Below are positions 1-8,298 of a stretch of DNA of 64,000 nucleotides, piece after piece. Position numbers and translations under genes: made by a program. Numbering within the stretch: position 1 is the first letter of the stretch; each line of letters begins with the position of its first letter. The notes beneath the pieces are model-generated. The model did no database searches. It was given only the letters and a program-made list of their open reading frames with translations, and was not told the DNA's origin. This stretch comes from Streptomyces sp. CB02058 (GTDB taxonomy: Bacteria > Actinomycetota > Actinomycetes > Streptomycetales > Streptomycetaceae). The DNA lies in assembly GCF_001905505.1 (NCBI RefSeq), contig NZ_LIPG01000004.1, positions 868,001-932,000 on the forward strand. The letters run 5' to 3'.

Positions 1-420
1 GCCGTCTGGTGGCGGGAGCGGGCCGCCTCGGTCGAGGCGGGGAGCCACCGGGTCTGGATCGCCCGCGACGACGAAGGGGTGGTGGGCACGATCGGCCTGG
101 TCAAGGCCCCCCTGCCCAACGCCCGCCATCGCGCGGAGGTCGCCAAACTCATCGTCAGACCCTCGGCACGGGGCCGGGGAGTCGGCCGCGCCCTGCTCAG
201 GGCCGTCGAGGAGTGGGCGGCCGAGGAGGGGCTGACGCTGCTCGTCCTGGACACCGAGACGGACAGCGTCGCGGAGCGGCTCTACCGCTCGGCGGGGTGG
301 ATCCGGTGCGGCTCCATCCCCTGGTACGCGGCGGACCCCTCCGGGACGCTCAAGGGCACGACGCTCTACTACAAGGCACTCGGCCGCCTCTCCGCCTCCG
401 GCGGGGGCGCGTCACAATGA
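1..420 (+). CDS. GNAT family N-acetyltransferase, 5' truncated by the window
   Basis: The reading frame is open from the first base, so the N-terminus lies outside the window; 139 residues are visible. The protein shows the acetyl-CoA binding motif A of GNAT enzymes (V-RPSARGRGVGRALL, about residues 50-65 of the visible part), followed by a typical motif B region (LDTETDSVAERLYRSAGW). Family knowledge: such enzymes transfer an acetyl group from acetyl-CoA to an amine; the substrate cannot be read from sequence. It ends 31 bases before the glutathione peroxidase gene on the same strand, so the two may be co-transcribed. Confidence 0.85.
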   Translation, partial: AVWWRERAASVEAGSHRVWIARDDEGVVGTIGLVKAPLPNARHRAEVAKLIVRPSARGRGVGRALLRAVEEWAAEEGLTLLVLDTETDSVAERLYRSAGWIRCGSIPWYAADPSGTLKGTTLYYKALGRLSASGGGASQ

Positions 421-451
421 GAGCGACGCCACGCAACCGAGGAGTTCCCGC

Positions 452-940
452 ATGACACTGCACGACATCCCGCTCCGCACCCTCACCGGTGAGCCGACGA
501 CGCTGGGGGCCTACGAGGGCTCGGCGGTCCTGCTGGTGAACGTCGCGTCCAAGTGCGGCCTCACTCCGCAGTACGCGGGCCTGGAGCGACTCCAGAAGGA
601 GTACGGGGACCGCGGGTTCACCGTTCTCGGAGTCCCCTGCAACCAGTTCGCGGGCCAGGAGCCCGGCAGCGCGGAGGAGATCCAGACGTTCTGCTCGACG
701 ACGTACGGCGTCAGCTTCCCGCTCCTGGAGAAGATCGACGTCAACGGCGACGGCCGGCACCCGCTGTACGCGGAGCTGACCAAGGTCAGCGACTCCGAGG
801 GCGCCGCCGGTGACGTCCAGTGGAACTTCGAGAAGTTCCTCATCTCCCCCGCCGGCGAGCCCGTCGCCCGGATCCGCCCCCGGACCGAGCCCGAGGCCCC
901 GGAGGTCGTGGCCGCCATCGAGGCTCAGCTGCCGCGGTAG
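452..940 (+). CDS. Glutathione peroxidase family thiol peroxidase
   Basis: 162 residues, the normal length for bacterial members. The catalytic cysteine is Cys35 in NVASKCGLT, and the other family motifs are present: GVPCNQFAGQEPG and the QWNFEKF tryptophan motif, giving the Cys-Gln-Trp catalytic set. It is a cysteine, not selenocysteine, enzyme. It reduces hydrogen peroxide and lipid hydroperoxides in the cytoplasm; in actinomycetes, which lack glutathione, the electron donor is expected to be thioredoxin (family inference). The start has a GAGGAG ribosome site 7-8 bases upstream. A strong bidirectional hairpin follows the stop. Confidence 0.93.
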   Translation: MTLHDIPLRTLTGEPTTLGAYEGSAVLLVNVASKCGLTPQYAGLERLQKEYGDRGFTVLGVPCNQFAGQEPGSAEEIQTFCSTTYGVSFPLLEKIDVNGDGRHPLYAELTKVSDSEGAAGDVQWNFEKFLISPAGEPVARIRPRTEPEAPEVVAAIEAQLPR

Positions 941-963
941 CAGCGGACGGCGGGACACGCGGA

Positions 964-994
964 CGGGGCCGGACCGAGTGACGGTCCGGCCCCG
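964..994. terminator. Bidirectional hairpin terminator
   Basis: Perfect 12-bp arms (964-975 and 983-994, core GGGGCCGGACC/GGTCCGGCCCC) around a 7-base loop, lying between the convergent peroxidase and acyl-CoA dehydrogenase genes. There is no long T-run, as is usual in Streptomyces. Confidence 0.8.
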
Positions 995-1017
995 CTCACG
1001 CGTGTGCGCAGGAGGCC

Positions 1018-2244
1018 CTAGCGAATCGGCATACCGGACAGGGTGCGGGCGATCACCAGGCGCTGAATCTCGCTCGTGCCCTCGAAGATGGTGTAGATCG
1101 CGGCGTCCCGGTGCATGCGCTCGACCGGGTACTCACGGGTGAAGCCGTTGCCGCCGAGGATCTGCACGGCCTGGGCGGTCACCGACTTCGCCGTCTCGCT
1201 CGCGTAGAGCTTCGACATCGAGCCCTCGGCCGCGGTGAACGGCTTGCCGGCGCTCGCCATCCAGGAGGCGCGCCAGACGAGGAGCCGCGCCGCGTCGATC
1301 TGCGTACGCATGTCGGCCAGCTGGAAGGCGACGCCCTGGTTGTCGATGATCGGGCGGCCGAACTGGCTCCGGGTCTTGGCGTAGTCGAGGGCGACCTCGT
1401 AGGCGGCGCGTGCGGTGCCGACCGCCATGGCACCCACGGCGGGGCGGGATGCCTCGAAGGTGGCCATCGCCGCGTTCTTCACACGCTCCCCGCCGGACTT
1501 GGCGCGCTCGCGGGCCCGGGCGAGGCGCTCGTCCAGCTTCTCCTTGCCGCCGAGCAGGCAGTGGCCGGGGATACGGACGTCCTCCAGGACGACCTCGGCC
1601 GTGTGGGAGGCACGGATGCCGTGCTTCTTGAACTTCTGCCCCTGCGAGAGTCCCGGGGTGGCCGGCGGCACGATGAAGGAGGCGTGCCCCTTCGAGCCCA
1701 GCTCCGGGTCCACGACGGCGACGACGACGTGGACGTTGGCGATGCCGCCGTTGGTCGCCCAGGTCTTGGTGCCGTTGAGCACCCACTCGTCCTTGGCCTC
1801 GTCGTACACCGCGCGGGTGCGCATCGACGCCACGTCCGAGCCGGCGTCCGGCTCGGAGGAGCAGAAGGCGGCGACCTTCACGTCGGAGGCGTCGCCGTAC
1901 ATCTGGGGGATCCAGGTGCCGATCTGCTCCTCGGTGCCGTTGGCGAGGACGCCGACGGCCGCAAGACCGGTGCCGACGATCGACAGCGCGATGCCCGCGT
2001 CACCCCAGAAGAGCTCCTCCATCGCCATGGGGATGCCCAGGCCCGTGGGGTCGAAGAACTGCTGGGCGTAGAAGTCGAGGGAGTAGATGCCGACCTTGGC
2101 CGCTTCCTGGATGACGGGCCAGGGCGTTTCCTCACGCTCGTCCCACTCCGAAGCCGCCGGCCGGATCACATCGGCGGCGAATCCGTGCAGCCAGTCACGG
2201 ACCTGCTTCTGGTCGTCGTTGAGCTCGAGCGTGAACTCGGCCAT
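1018..2244 (-). CDS. Acyl-CoA dehydrogenase family protein
   Basis: 408 residues, full length for the family. It has the flavin and substrate region AAFCSSEPDAGSDVASMRTRA, the middle beta domain with TKTWATNGG, and the C-terminal helical domain ending FEGTSEIQRLVIARTL, whose glutamate is the catalytic base position in many family members. It oxidises an acyl-CoA to the enoyl-CoA with FAD and passes electrons to electron-transfer flavoprotein. The exact chain specificity is not readable. It is transcribed divergently from a TetR gene; the shared region contains GTTAC-type palindromes that are probably the TetR operators. Confidence 0.92.
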   Translation of the reverse strand: MAEFTLELNDDQKQVRDWLHGFAADVIRPAASEWDEREETPWPVIQEAAKVGIYSLDFYAQQFFDPTGLGIPMAMEELFWGDAGIALSIVGTGLAAVGVLANGTEEQIGTWIPQMYGDASDVKVAAFCSSEPDAGSDVASMRTRAVYDEAKDEWVLNGTKTWATNGGIANVHVVVAVVDPELGSKGHASFIVPPATPGLSQGQKFKKHGIRASHTAEVVLEDVRIPGHCLLGGKEKLDERLARARERAKSGGERVKNAAMATFEASRPAVGAMAVGTARAAYEVALDYAKTRSQFGRPIIDNQGVAFQLADMRTQIDAARLLVWRASWMASAGKPFTAAEGSMSKLYASETAKSVTAQAVQILGGNGFTREYPVERMHRDAAIYTIFEGTSEIQRLVIARTLSGMPIR

Positions 2245-2273
2245 TTTCCCTCCACGTACGTATGGATAAACCC

Positions 2274-2312
2274 GTTACTAGCGGTAACAACAGTCTGTTA
2301 CCAGCAAGTAGC
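2274..2312. promoter_or_regulatory. Probable TetR operators in the acyl-CoA dehydrogenase/TetR divergent promoter
   Basis: GTTACTAGCGGTAAC (2274-2288) is an inverted repeat, and a related GTTACCAGCAAGTAGC follows at 2297-2312. A further perfect inverted repeat, GGTAACA-N6-TGTTACC, spans 2283-2302. Such overlapping palindromes 40-70 bases upstream of one divergent gene and about 110-150 upstream of the other are typical of autoregulating TetR repressors. The link to this TetR is inference from position. Confidence 0.6.
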
Positions 2313-2420
2313 TTCTGTCAACCGGTCAGCAGGGGATCCGCGCCCGGTGGAGCAGGGTGTTACGTTGCCCGGGGGAGAGACGAAATCGCAGGACAGCCGG
2401 GTGGGGCGGGAGAAAAAGAC

Positions 2421-3071
2421 ATGGAGACCGCACGAGGGGCCGAGCGGCAGCGGACGGCGGCCGAACGGCGTCGCCGGGAGCTGCTCGAAGCCGCGGACCG
2501 AGTGGTGCTCAGGGACGGCCCGAAGGCCTCGATGAACGCGATCGCCGCGGAGGCGGGGATCACCAAGCCCATCCTCTACCGGCACTTCGGCGACAAGGGC
2601 GGGCTGTACCGCGCACTCGCCAAGCGTCATACCGATGCCCTGCTCAGCGCCCTGCGGGCCGCGCTCGACGCCCCCTCCGAGCGGCGCGCGCGGGTCGAGG
2701 CGACCCTGGACACCTATCTCGCGGCCATCGAGGCGCGCCCCCAGGTCTACCGCTTCCTGATGCACCCGTCCGACGACGCGGCACCCCCGCCCGAGCAGGG
2801 CTTCGACGTCGGCCGCCACTCCGCCCCGCTGCTGCGGCGGCTCGGCGAGGAGCTCGGCAAGGTGATCGTGGAACGGGTCGACCTCGGCCCGGACGGCGAG
2901 CAGACGGCGCGCATCTGGGGCCACGGCATCGTCGGCATGATGCACGCGGCCGGCGACTGGTGGCTCGGTGACCGGCCGTGTTCGCGGGAACAGTTGGTAC
3001 GCAGCCTCGCCGACCTGCTCTGGGGCCGGCTGGCCGAGGCCGGCGATCTCCCGGGCGGTCCGGGGTTCTGA
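2421..3071 (+). CDS. TetR/AcrR family transcriptional regulator, probable repressor of the divergent acyl-CoA dehydrogenase
   Basis: 216 residues from the ATG at 2421 (METARGA). An in-frame start 53 codons upstream would lie inside the operator region and adds residues with no family resemblance, so it was not used. The N-terminal helix-turn-helix is clear: RRELLEAADRVVLRDG, then SMNAIAAEAGITKPILYRHFGDKGGLYRALAKR (about residues 20-65). The C-terminal ligand domain is of the kind often found in lipid-metabolism regulators. Its divergent partner suggests an acyl-CoA or fatty acid effector; this is inference. Confidence 0.9.
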   Translation: METARGAERQRTAAERRRRELLEAADRVVLRDGPKASMNAIAAEAGITKPILYRHFGDKGGLYRALAKRHTDALLSALRAALDAPSERRARVEATLDTYLAAIEARPQVYRFLMHPSDDAAPPPEQGFDVGRHSAPLLRRLGEELGKVIVERVDLGPDGEQTARIWGHGIVGMMHAAGDWWLGDRPCSREQLVRSLADLLWGRLAEAGDLPGGPGF

Positions 3072-3077
3072 GATCCG

Positions 3078-3100
3078 ACGGGGCCCTGGCCGGGGCCCGT
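3078..3100. terminator. Imperfect hairpin between convergent TetR and def genes
   Basis: ACGGGGCCC (3078-3086) and GGGGCCCGT (3092-3100) pair with one internal G-G mismatch around a TGGCC loop. It lies in the 34-bp gap between two convergent stops. Confidence 0.5.
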
Positions 3101-3105
3101 GGGGC

Positions 3106-3657
3106 TCAGATGGCGGACGAGCGGCCCCAGGGTGCCCGCCGGGCCGCACGCAGCGCCCTGGTGCGGCGCAGCCCCGTCAGCCGGTCCGTGTAGATCAGGC
3201 CGTCGAGGTGGTCGCACTCGTGCTGCAGGCAGCGGGCGAACCAGCCGGTGCCGGTGACCCGCACCGACTCCCCCGTCACGGTCCGTCCTTCCACCACCGC
3301 GTGGTCGAAGCGCGGCGTGCCCGCCTCCAGACCCGGAAGTGAAAGACAGCCCTCCGGCCCGCGTACGGTGATCCCGTCGGCCTCGACGAGTACGGGATTG
3401 ACGAGATGGCCCAGGTGGCGGACATCGTCGTCGTCCGGGCAGTCGTAGACGAACACCTTGAGCGGCACGCCGATCTGGTTCGCGGCGAGCCCTACACCGT
3501 TCGCGGCGTACATGGTGGCGAACATGTCCTCGACAAGCCGGGCGAGCGAAGGGCCGAAGTCGGTGACGTCGTCGCAGGGGCCGTGCAGCACCAGGGCACC
3601 GAACAGGCTCATGGCACGAACGCGTCCGGAACTGCCGGGGATCGGGCGGTTTCGCAT
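3106..3657 (-). CDS. def: Peptide deformylase
   Basis: 183 residues from the ATG at 3657 (MRNRPIPG). The three signature motifs are present: GVGLAANQIG, EGCLSLPG (the Cys is a metal ligand) and QHECDHLDG (HEXXH-type, two His ligands and the catalytic Glu). It removes the formyl group from the N-terminal methionine of new proteins. The arginine-rich C-terminal tail is common in Streptomyces paralogues. No strong ribosome site precedes the chosen start; an internal ATG at 3612 is less likely because it would remove the first conserved segment. Streptomyces usually carry several def genes, so this may not be the main one. Confidence 0.92.
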   Translation of the reverse strand: MRNRPIPGSSGRVRAMSLFGALVLHGPCDDVTDFGPSLARLVEDMFATMYAANGVGLAANQIGVPLKVFVYDCPDDDDVRHLGHLVNPVLVEADGITVRGPEGCLSLPGLEAGTPRFDHAVVEGRTVTGESVRVTGTGWFARCLQHECDHLDGLIYTDRLTGLRRTRALRAARRAPWGRSSAI

Positions 3658-3771
3658 GGGGAGAAGCGTACGTTCCACGTGACCTCCACGTTCGCCGTGG
3701 TGCCGACGTGCGGTCGCGGCACCGGACATCGATAGGCTGGGTGCGGACTTACGCAAGGAGGATCTAGGACG

Positions 3772-5010
3772 ATGGCAGGCAACACGGAACCGTTGTCGCC
3801 GCGGGCCAAGCTCGCCGTGACGGCGGGCAAGGCCGCGGCGGCGGTGTCGCGCGCTGCGGGGCGCGGCAGCGGATCGGTGATCGGCGGCCGGGTGGCGCTC
3901 AAGCTCGACCCCGACCTGCTGGGGCGGCTGGCGCAGCACCTGGACGTGATCCTCGTGTCCGCGACGAACGGCAAGACGACCACCACCCGGCTGATCGCCG
4001 AGGCGCTGCGGGCCGCGGGGCCCGTCGTCTCCAACGCACTCGGAGCCAACATGCCCGCGGGGATCACCTCCGCGCTGGCGGGGGGCTCCGACGCGAAGTA
4101 CGGCGTGATCGAGGTGGACGAGAAGTACCTCGCCGGTGTGGCACGTGACACGACGCCCAAGGTGATCGCACTGCTCAACCTCTCCCGCGACCAGCTGGAC
4201 CGCGCGGCGGAGACCCGGATGCTGGCCGAGAAGTGGCGTGAGGGCCTGTCCGGCTCCAAGGCCGTGATCGTGGCCAACGCCGACGACCCGCTGATCGTGT
4301 GGGCCGCGTCCTCCTCCCCCAATGTGGTGTGGGTAGCGGCGGGGCAGGCGTGGAAGGACGACGCCTGGTCCTGCCCGTCCTGCGGCGGTGTGATGCAGCG
4401 CCCGGGCGACGACTGGTTCTGCGGCGAGTGCGGTTTCCGCCGCCCCGCCCCCAGCTGGGCGCTGAACGGCGACTACGTCCTGGACCCGCACGGTTCCGCG
4501 TGGCCGATCCACCTCCAGCTGCCGGGCCGCGCCAACAAGGCCAACGCCACGAGCTCGGCCGCCGTGGCCGCCGTGTTCGGGGTGCCGCCGCAGGTCGCCC
4601 TGGAGCGCATGTACCAGGTGCAGGCCGTGGCGGGCCGCTACGACGTCGTATCCTTCCTCGGCCGTGAGCTCCGGCTCCTGCTGGCGAAGAACCCGGCGGG
4701 CTGGCTCGAAACGTTTTCCCTGATCGACCCGCCGCCCACCCCGGTGATCCTCTCCGTGAACGCGCGCGGCGCGGACGGCACGGACACCTCCTGGCTGTGG
4801 GACGTGGACTACACCCAGCTCTACGGCCACCCGATCTTCGTGCTCGGCGACCGGAAGCTGGACCTCGCGGTCCGGCTCGAGGTGGCCGGACTGGACTTCC
4901 GCGTCTGCGAGACCCTGGACGAGGCCGTCCAGATGGCTCCTCCCGGCCGCATCGAGGTCATTGCCAACTACACCGCCTTCCAGGATCTGCGCCGTCGTGT
5001 CGGCAACTGA
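3772..5010 (+). CDS. murT: MurT, Mur ligase subunit of lipid II isoglutaminyl synthase
   Basis: 412 residues. The Mur ligase ATP-binding loop is SATNGKTTTTRL (about residues 63-74), and the central region has the acidic/basic motif IEVDEKYLAG. A zinc ribbon is inserted (Cys201, Cys204, Cys217, Cys220), a hallmark of MurT. The C-terminal part is the DUF1727 domain. With GatD it amidates the second-position D-glutamate of the peptidoglycan stem in lipid II, at the cytoplasmic face. A strong AAGGAGG ribosome site precedes the start, and gatD follows 34 bases downstream. Confidence 0.95.
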   Translation: MAGNTEPLSPRAKLAVTAGKAAAAVSRAAGRGSGSVIGGRVALKLDPDLLGRLAQHLDVILVSATNGKTTTTRLIAEALRAAGPVVSNALGANMPAGITSALAGGSDAKYGVIEVDEKYLAGVARDTTPKVIALLNLSRDQLDRAAETRMLAEKWREGLSGSKAVIVANADDPLIVWAASSSPNVVWVAAGQAWKDDAWSCPSCGGVMQRPGDDWFCGECGFRRPAPSWALNGDYVLDPHGSAWPIHLQLPGRANKANATSSAAVAAVFGVPPQVALERMYQVQAVAGRYDVVSFLGRELRLLLAKNPAGWLETFSLIDPPPTPVILSVNARGADGTDTSWLWDVDYTQLYGHPIFVLGDRKLDLAVRLEVAGLDFRVCETLDEAVQMAPPGRIEVIANYTAFQDLRRRVGN

Positions 5011-5044
5011 CCCCCGCGCGGGCTCCCCCCGGAGAGGACGAAGC

Positions 5045-5773
5045 ATGAGCAACAACAGCCTGCGGCTGGTGTGGGTCTACCCCGACCTCCTCAGCACCTA
5101 CGGCGACCAGGGCAACGCCCTGGTGGTGGAGCGCCGGGCGCGCCAGCGTGGTCTGGACGTGGCGCGCGTCGACGTCCGCAGCGACCAGCCCATCCCGACG
5201 TCGGGCGACATCTATCTGATCGGCGGCGGTGAGGACCGGCCGCAGCGGCTCGCCGCGGAGCGGCTGCGCCGTGACGGCGGGCTGAGCAGGGCCGCGTCGA
5301 ACGGCGCGATCATCTTCTCGGTCTGCGCGGGCTACCAGATCCTCGGCCACGAGTTCATCAACGACCTCGGCGAGCGGGAGCCCGGCCTCGGGCTGCTCGA
5401 CGTGGTCTCCACCCGTGGCGAGGGCGCCCGGTGCGTCGGCGACGTGCTCGGTGACATCGACCCGAACCTGGGCCTGCCGCCGCTGACCGGCTTCGAGAAC
5501 CACCAGGGCGTCACTCATCTCGGCCCGACGGCACGCCCGTTCGCCCGGGTGCGGCTCGGCCGGGGCAACGGCACGGGTGACGGCACGGAGGGCGCGTACA
5601 ACGACACCGTCTTCGGTACGTACATGCACGGACCCGTGCTCGCGCGGAACCCGCTCATCGCGGACCTGCTGCTCAAGCTGGCCCTCGACGTGAACGCGCT
5701 GCCGCCGAGCGACGACCGGTGGTACGAGGCGCTGCGCGCCGAGCGGATCGCCGCGGCGACCCAGCCGGCCTGA
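5045..5773 (+). CDS. gatD: GatD, glutamine amidotransferase subunit of lipid II isoglutaminyl synthase
   Basis: 242 residues from the ATG at 5045, which has GGAGAGGA just upstream. This is a CobB/CobQ-like class I glutaminase: the nucleophile is the Cys in FSVCAGYQILG (about residue 94) and the catalytic His is in GTYMHGPVLARN near the C-terminus. It releases ammonia from glutamine and passes it to MurT. Its immediate position behind murT confirms the pairing. The enzyme affects peptidoglycan cross-linking and lysozyme sensitivity in Gram-positive bacteria (known for the family). Confidence 0.95.
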   Translation: MSNNSLRLVWVYPDLLSTYGDQGNALVVERRARQRGLDVARVDVRSDQPIPTSGDIYLIGGGEDRPQRLAAERLRRDGGLSRAASNGAIIFSVCAGYQILGHEFINDLGEREPGLGLLDVVSTRGEGARCVGDVLGDIDPNLGLPPLTGFENHQGVTHLGPTARPFARVRLGRGNGTGDGTEGAYNDTVFGTYMHGPVLARNPLIADLLLKLALDVNALPPSDDRWYEALRAERIAAATQPA

Positions 5774-5960
5774 CGGTCTCCCTGCGGACCGGCCCGTTCC
5801 ACGGGCCGGTCCGTACGTGTGCGCGCGGGGTGTACGCCGGGTGGACGTCCAGCAGTCGGACAGTGGGTTCGGTCCGGTCACCCCGCGCCGGTAGGGTGGC
5901 GGGGATCCAACCGGACGACGTGGTCCGGCGTCGGCCCACGTTGCAAAGGTTTCCCGGGCA

Positions 5961-6986
5961 ATGCGAATTGGTGTGCTCACCTCCGGCGGCGACTGCCCCG
6001 GCCTCAACGCCGTCATCCGTTCCGTCGTGCACCGCGCTGTTGTCGACCACGGCGACGAGGTCATCGGCTTCCACGACGGGTGGAAGGGCCTCCTCGAGTG
6101 CGACTACCGCAAGCTCGACCTCGACGCGGTCGGCGGCATCCTCGCCCGCGGCGGCACCATCCTCGGTTCCTCCCGTGTCCAGCCCGCGCATCTGCGTGAC
6201 GGCGTGGAGCGGGCCAAGGGCCATGTCGCCGATCTCGGCCTGGACGCGATCATCCCGATCGGTGGCGAGGGCACGCTGAAGGCGGCCAACCTGCTCTCCG
6301 AGGCCGGGCTGCCCATCGTCGGGGTCCCCAAGACCATCGACAACGACATCGCCTCCACCGATGTGACCTTCGGCTTCGACACCGCCGTCGGCGTCGCGAC
6401 CGAGGCGCTGGACCGGCTGAAGACCACCGCCGAATCCCACCAGCGGGTGCTGATCGTCGAGGTCATGGGCCGCCACACCGGCTGGATCGCGCTGCACTCG
6501 GGCATGGCTGCCGGTGCCCACGCCATCGTCGTGCCGGAGCGCCCCTTCGACATCGACGAGCTGACCGAGCTGGTCGGCCGGCGCTTCTCGGACGGCAAGA
6601 AGTTCGCGATCGTCGTCGTCGCGGAGGGCGCCAAGCCCCGCGAGGGCTCGATGGAGTTCAACCAGGGCACCAAGGACATCTACGGCCACGAGCGCTTCGC
6701 CGGTGTGGCGACGCAGCTCTCCGGTGAGCTGGAGCAGCGCCTCGGCAAGGAGGCCCGCCCGGTGATCCTCGGCCACGTCCAGCGCGGCGGCACCCCGACC
6801 GCGTACGACCGCGTCCTGGCCACCCGCTTCGGCTGGCACGCGGTGGAGGCGGCGCACCGCGGCGAATTCGGCATGATGACGGCGCTGCGCGGCACGGACA
6901 TCACGATGGTTCCGCTGGCCGCCGCCGTGGAGACCCTCAAGACGGTGCCCGCCGAGCGTTACGCCGAGGCACAGGTCGTTCTCTGA
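5961..6986 (+). CDS. pfkA: 6-phosphofructokinase, ATP-type actinobacterial PfkA
   Basis: 341 residues. Motifs in order: GVLTSGGDCPGLNAVIR at the N-terminus, PIGGEGTLKAA, GVPKTIDNDI, FGFDTAVG, MGRHTGWIA and HVQRGGTPTAYDR. The residue after GGE is Gly, where pyrophosphate-dependent enzymes carry Asp, so ATP is the likely donor; the Lys of PKTIDND is the residue seen in the mixed actinobacterial group. It phosphorylates fructose 6-phosphate in glycolysis. From memory the position corresponds to pfkA3 of S. coelicolor, one of three paralogues. It is a single-gene unit closed by a strong terminator. Confidence 0.94.
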   Translation: MRIGVLTSGGDCPGLNAVIRSVVHRAVVDHGDEVIGFHDGWKGLLECDYRKLDLDAVGGILARGGTILGSSRVQPAHLRDGVERAKGHVADLGLDAIIPIGGEGTLKAANLLSEAGLPIVGVPKTIDNDIASTDVTFGFDTAVGVATEALDRLKTTAESHQRVLIVEVMGRHTGWIALHSGMAAGAHAIVVPERPFDIDELTELVGRRFSDGKKFAIVVVAEGAKPREGSMEFNQGTKDIYGHERFAGVATQLSGELEQRLGKEARPVILGHVQRGGTPTAYDRVLATRFGWHAVEAAHRGEFGMMTALRGTDITMVPLAAAVETLKTVPAERYAEAQVVL

Positions 6987-7003
6987 CCGCCACGACGTCC
7001 CAC

Positions 7004-7041
7004 GAACCGCCCCCGGCCGCACTCGCGGCCGGGGGCGGTTC
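7004..7041 (+). terminator. Strong hairpin terminator after pfkA
   Basis: Perfect 17-bp arms (7004-7020 and 7025-7041) with a 4-base ACTC loop, followed by a short T-containing stretch. It begins 17 bases after the pfkA stop. Confidence 0.9.
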
Positions 7042-7097
7042 TACTCTGGTCCGGACAACCGGCACGAATCGGGGACGTCCCCAGCGGGAGTGAACAG

Positions 7098-8048
7098 ATG
7101 GATCACAGCGGGCACGGCATGAACATGGATCTGCCGCCGTTCACGCTGGGACGTGGGCTCGAATTCTCCGCGGACCCGTTCTTCCTCATCGGCTGCGTCG
7201 TCGCGCTCGTCCTGTACGCGTACGGGGTGCTGCGGCTCCGGGGGCGGGGCGACGGCTGGCCCGTGAACCGGATCATCTTCTTCGTCCTCGGTGTCCTGTC
7301 CATCGCCCTGGTGATGTGCACCGGCCTGAACGACTACGGCATGGTCATGTTCAGCGTGCACATGGTGCAGCACATGGTCATCAGCATGGTGTCGCCGATC
7401 CTGCTCCTGCTGGGTGCCCCGATCACGCTCGCGCTGCGGGCGCTGCCGGTGGCGGGGCGGGACCGTACGGGTCCGCGCGAACTGCTGCTGAAGCTCCTCC
7501 ACAGCCGCTACATGAAGATCATCACGCACCCGGCGTTCACGATCCCGCTCTTCATCGCGAGTCTCTACGCGCTCTACTTCACCCCGTTGTTCGACTTCCT
7601 GATGGAGTCGAAGACCGGCCACATCGCGATGATGGTGCACTTCCTGGCGGTCGGCCTGGTGTTCTTCTGGCCGATCATGGGCGTCGACCCCGGCCCGCAC
7701 CGCCCCGGCTACGTGATGCGGATGCTGGAGCTCTTCGCGGGCATGCCGTTCCACGCGTTCTTCGGGATCGCGCTGATGATGGCGAGCCAGCCGATGGTGA
7801 AGGCGTACGAGAATCCGCCGGCCTCGCTCGGCATCGACGCGCTGAGCGACCAGTCGGTGGCGGGCGGTATCGCGTGGGCGTTCAGCGAGATCCCGTCCGT
7901 ACTGGTACTGATCGCGCTGGTCTTCCAGTGGTACCGCTCCGAGCAGCGGACGGCGAAGCGCTCGGACCGTGCGGCCGACCGGGACGGGGACCAGGAGCTC
8001 AAGGCGTACAACGCCTATCTCGCCTCATTGCAGGCACGCGGGCAGTAG
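7098..8048 (+). CDS. Cytochrome c oxidase assembly protein, CtaG (caa3-type) family
   Basis: 316 residues with about seven hydrophobic segments. The N-terminus is His/Met-rich (MDHSGHGMNMDL), a possible copper-binding tail. Conserved family elements are visible: HMVQHMVISMVSPILLLLGAP in the third membrane segment, HPAFTIPLFIASLYALYFTPLFD and MMVHFLAVGLVFFWPIMGVDP. Family members help insert copper into haem-copper oxidases at the cytoplasmic membrane. A small two-span membrane protein follows 67 bases downstream and may be in the same transcript. Confidence 0.9.
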   Translation: MDHSGHGMNMDLPPFTLGRGLEFSADPFFLIGCVVALVLYAYGVLRLRGRGDGWPVNRIIFFVLGVLSIALVMCTGLNDYGMVMFSVHMVQHMVISMVSPILLLLGAPITLALRALPVAGRDRTGPRELLLKLLHSRYMKIITHPAFTIPLFIASLYALYFTPLFDFLMESKTGHIAMMVHFLAVGLVFFWPIMGVDPGPHRPGYVMRMLELFAGMPFHAFFGIALMMASQPMVKAYENPPASLGIDALSDQSVAGGIAWAFSEIPSVLVLIALVFQWYRSEQRTAKRSDRAADRDGDQELKAYNAYLASLQARGQ

Positions 8049-8115
8049 CGGTGAGCCCGCCCCAGGGGTGACCATGGCTCCAACGGCCGTGCGGCCGGGT
8101 GAGGAGCGTGTGCTC

Positions 8116-8274
8116 ATGCCTGGATCCACGAAGACCATGGGGGTGCTCACCGTCGGCGCGCTGGTCGCGGTGACGGGGTACACGGTGGCACTGGGGAGCA
8201 ACGGCTGGCTGTGGTTCGGCTGGGTGGTGCTGGGGCTGGCCACGCTGGGCATGCTCGCCACCCGCGACACCTGA
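8116..8274 (+). CDS. Small membrane protein, two predicted spans
   Basis: 52 residues from the ATG at 8116, which has GAGGAG nine bases upstream; an in-frame ATG at 8074 lacks a site. Almost the whole protein is hydrophobic: TMGVLTVGALVAVTGYTVAL and WLWFGWVVLGLATLGMLA form two spans. I recognise no family. Its position directly after the CtaG-like gene suggests a membrane role connected with it, but that is only context. Confidence 0.7.
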   Translation: MPGSTKTMGVLTVGALVAVTGYTVALGSNGWLWFGWVVLGLATLGMLATRDT

Positions 8275-8298
8275 GGCGGCCCGGCGCCGTCCCGGGGA

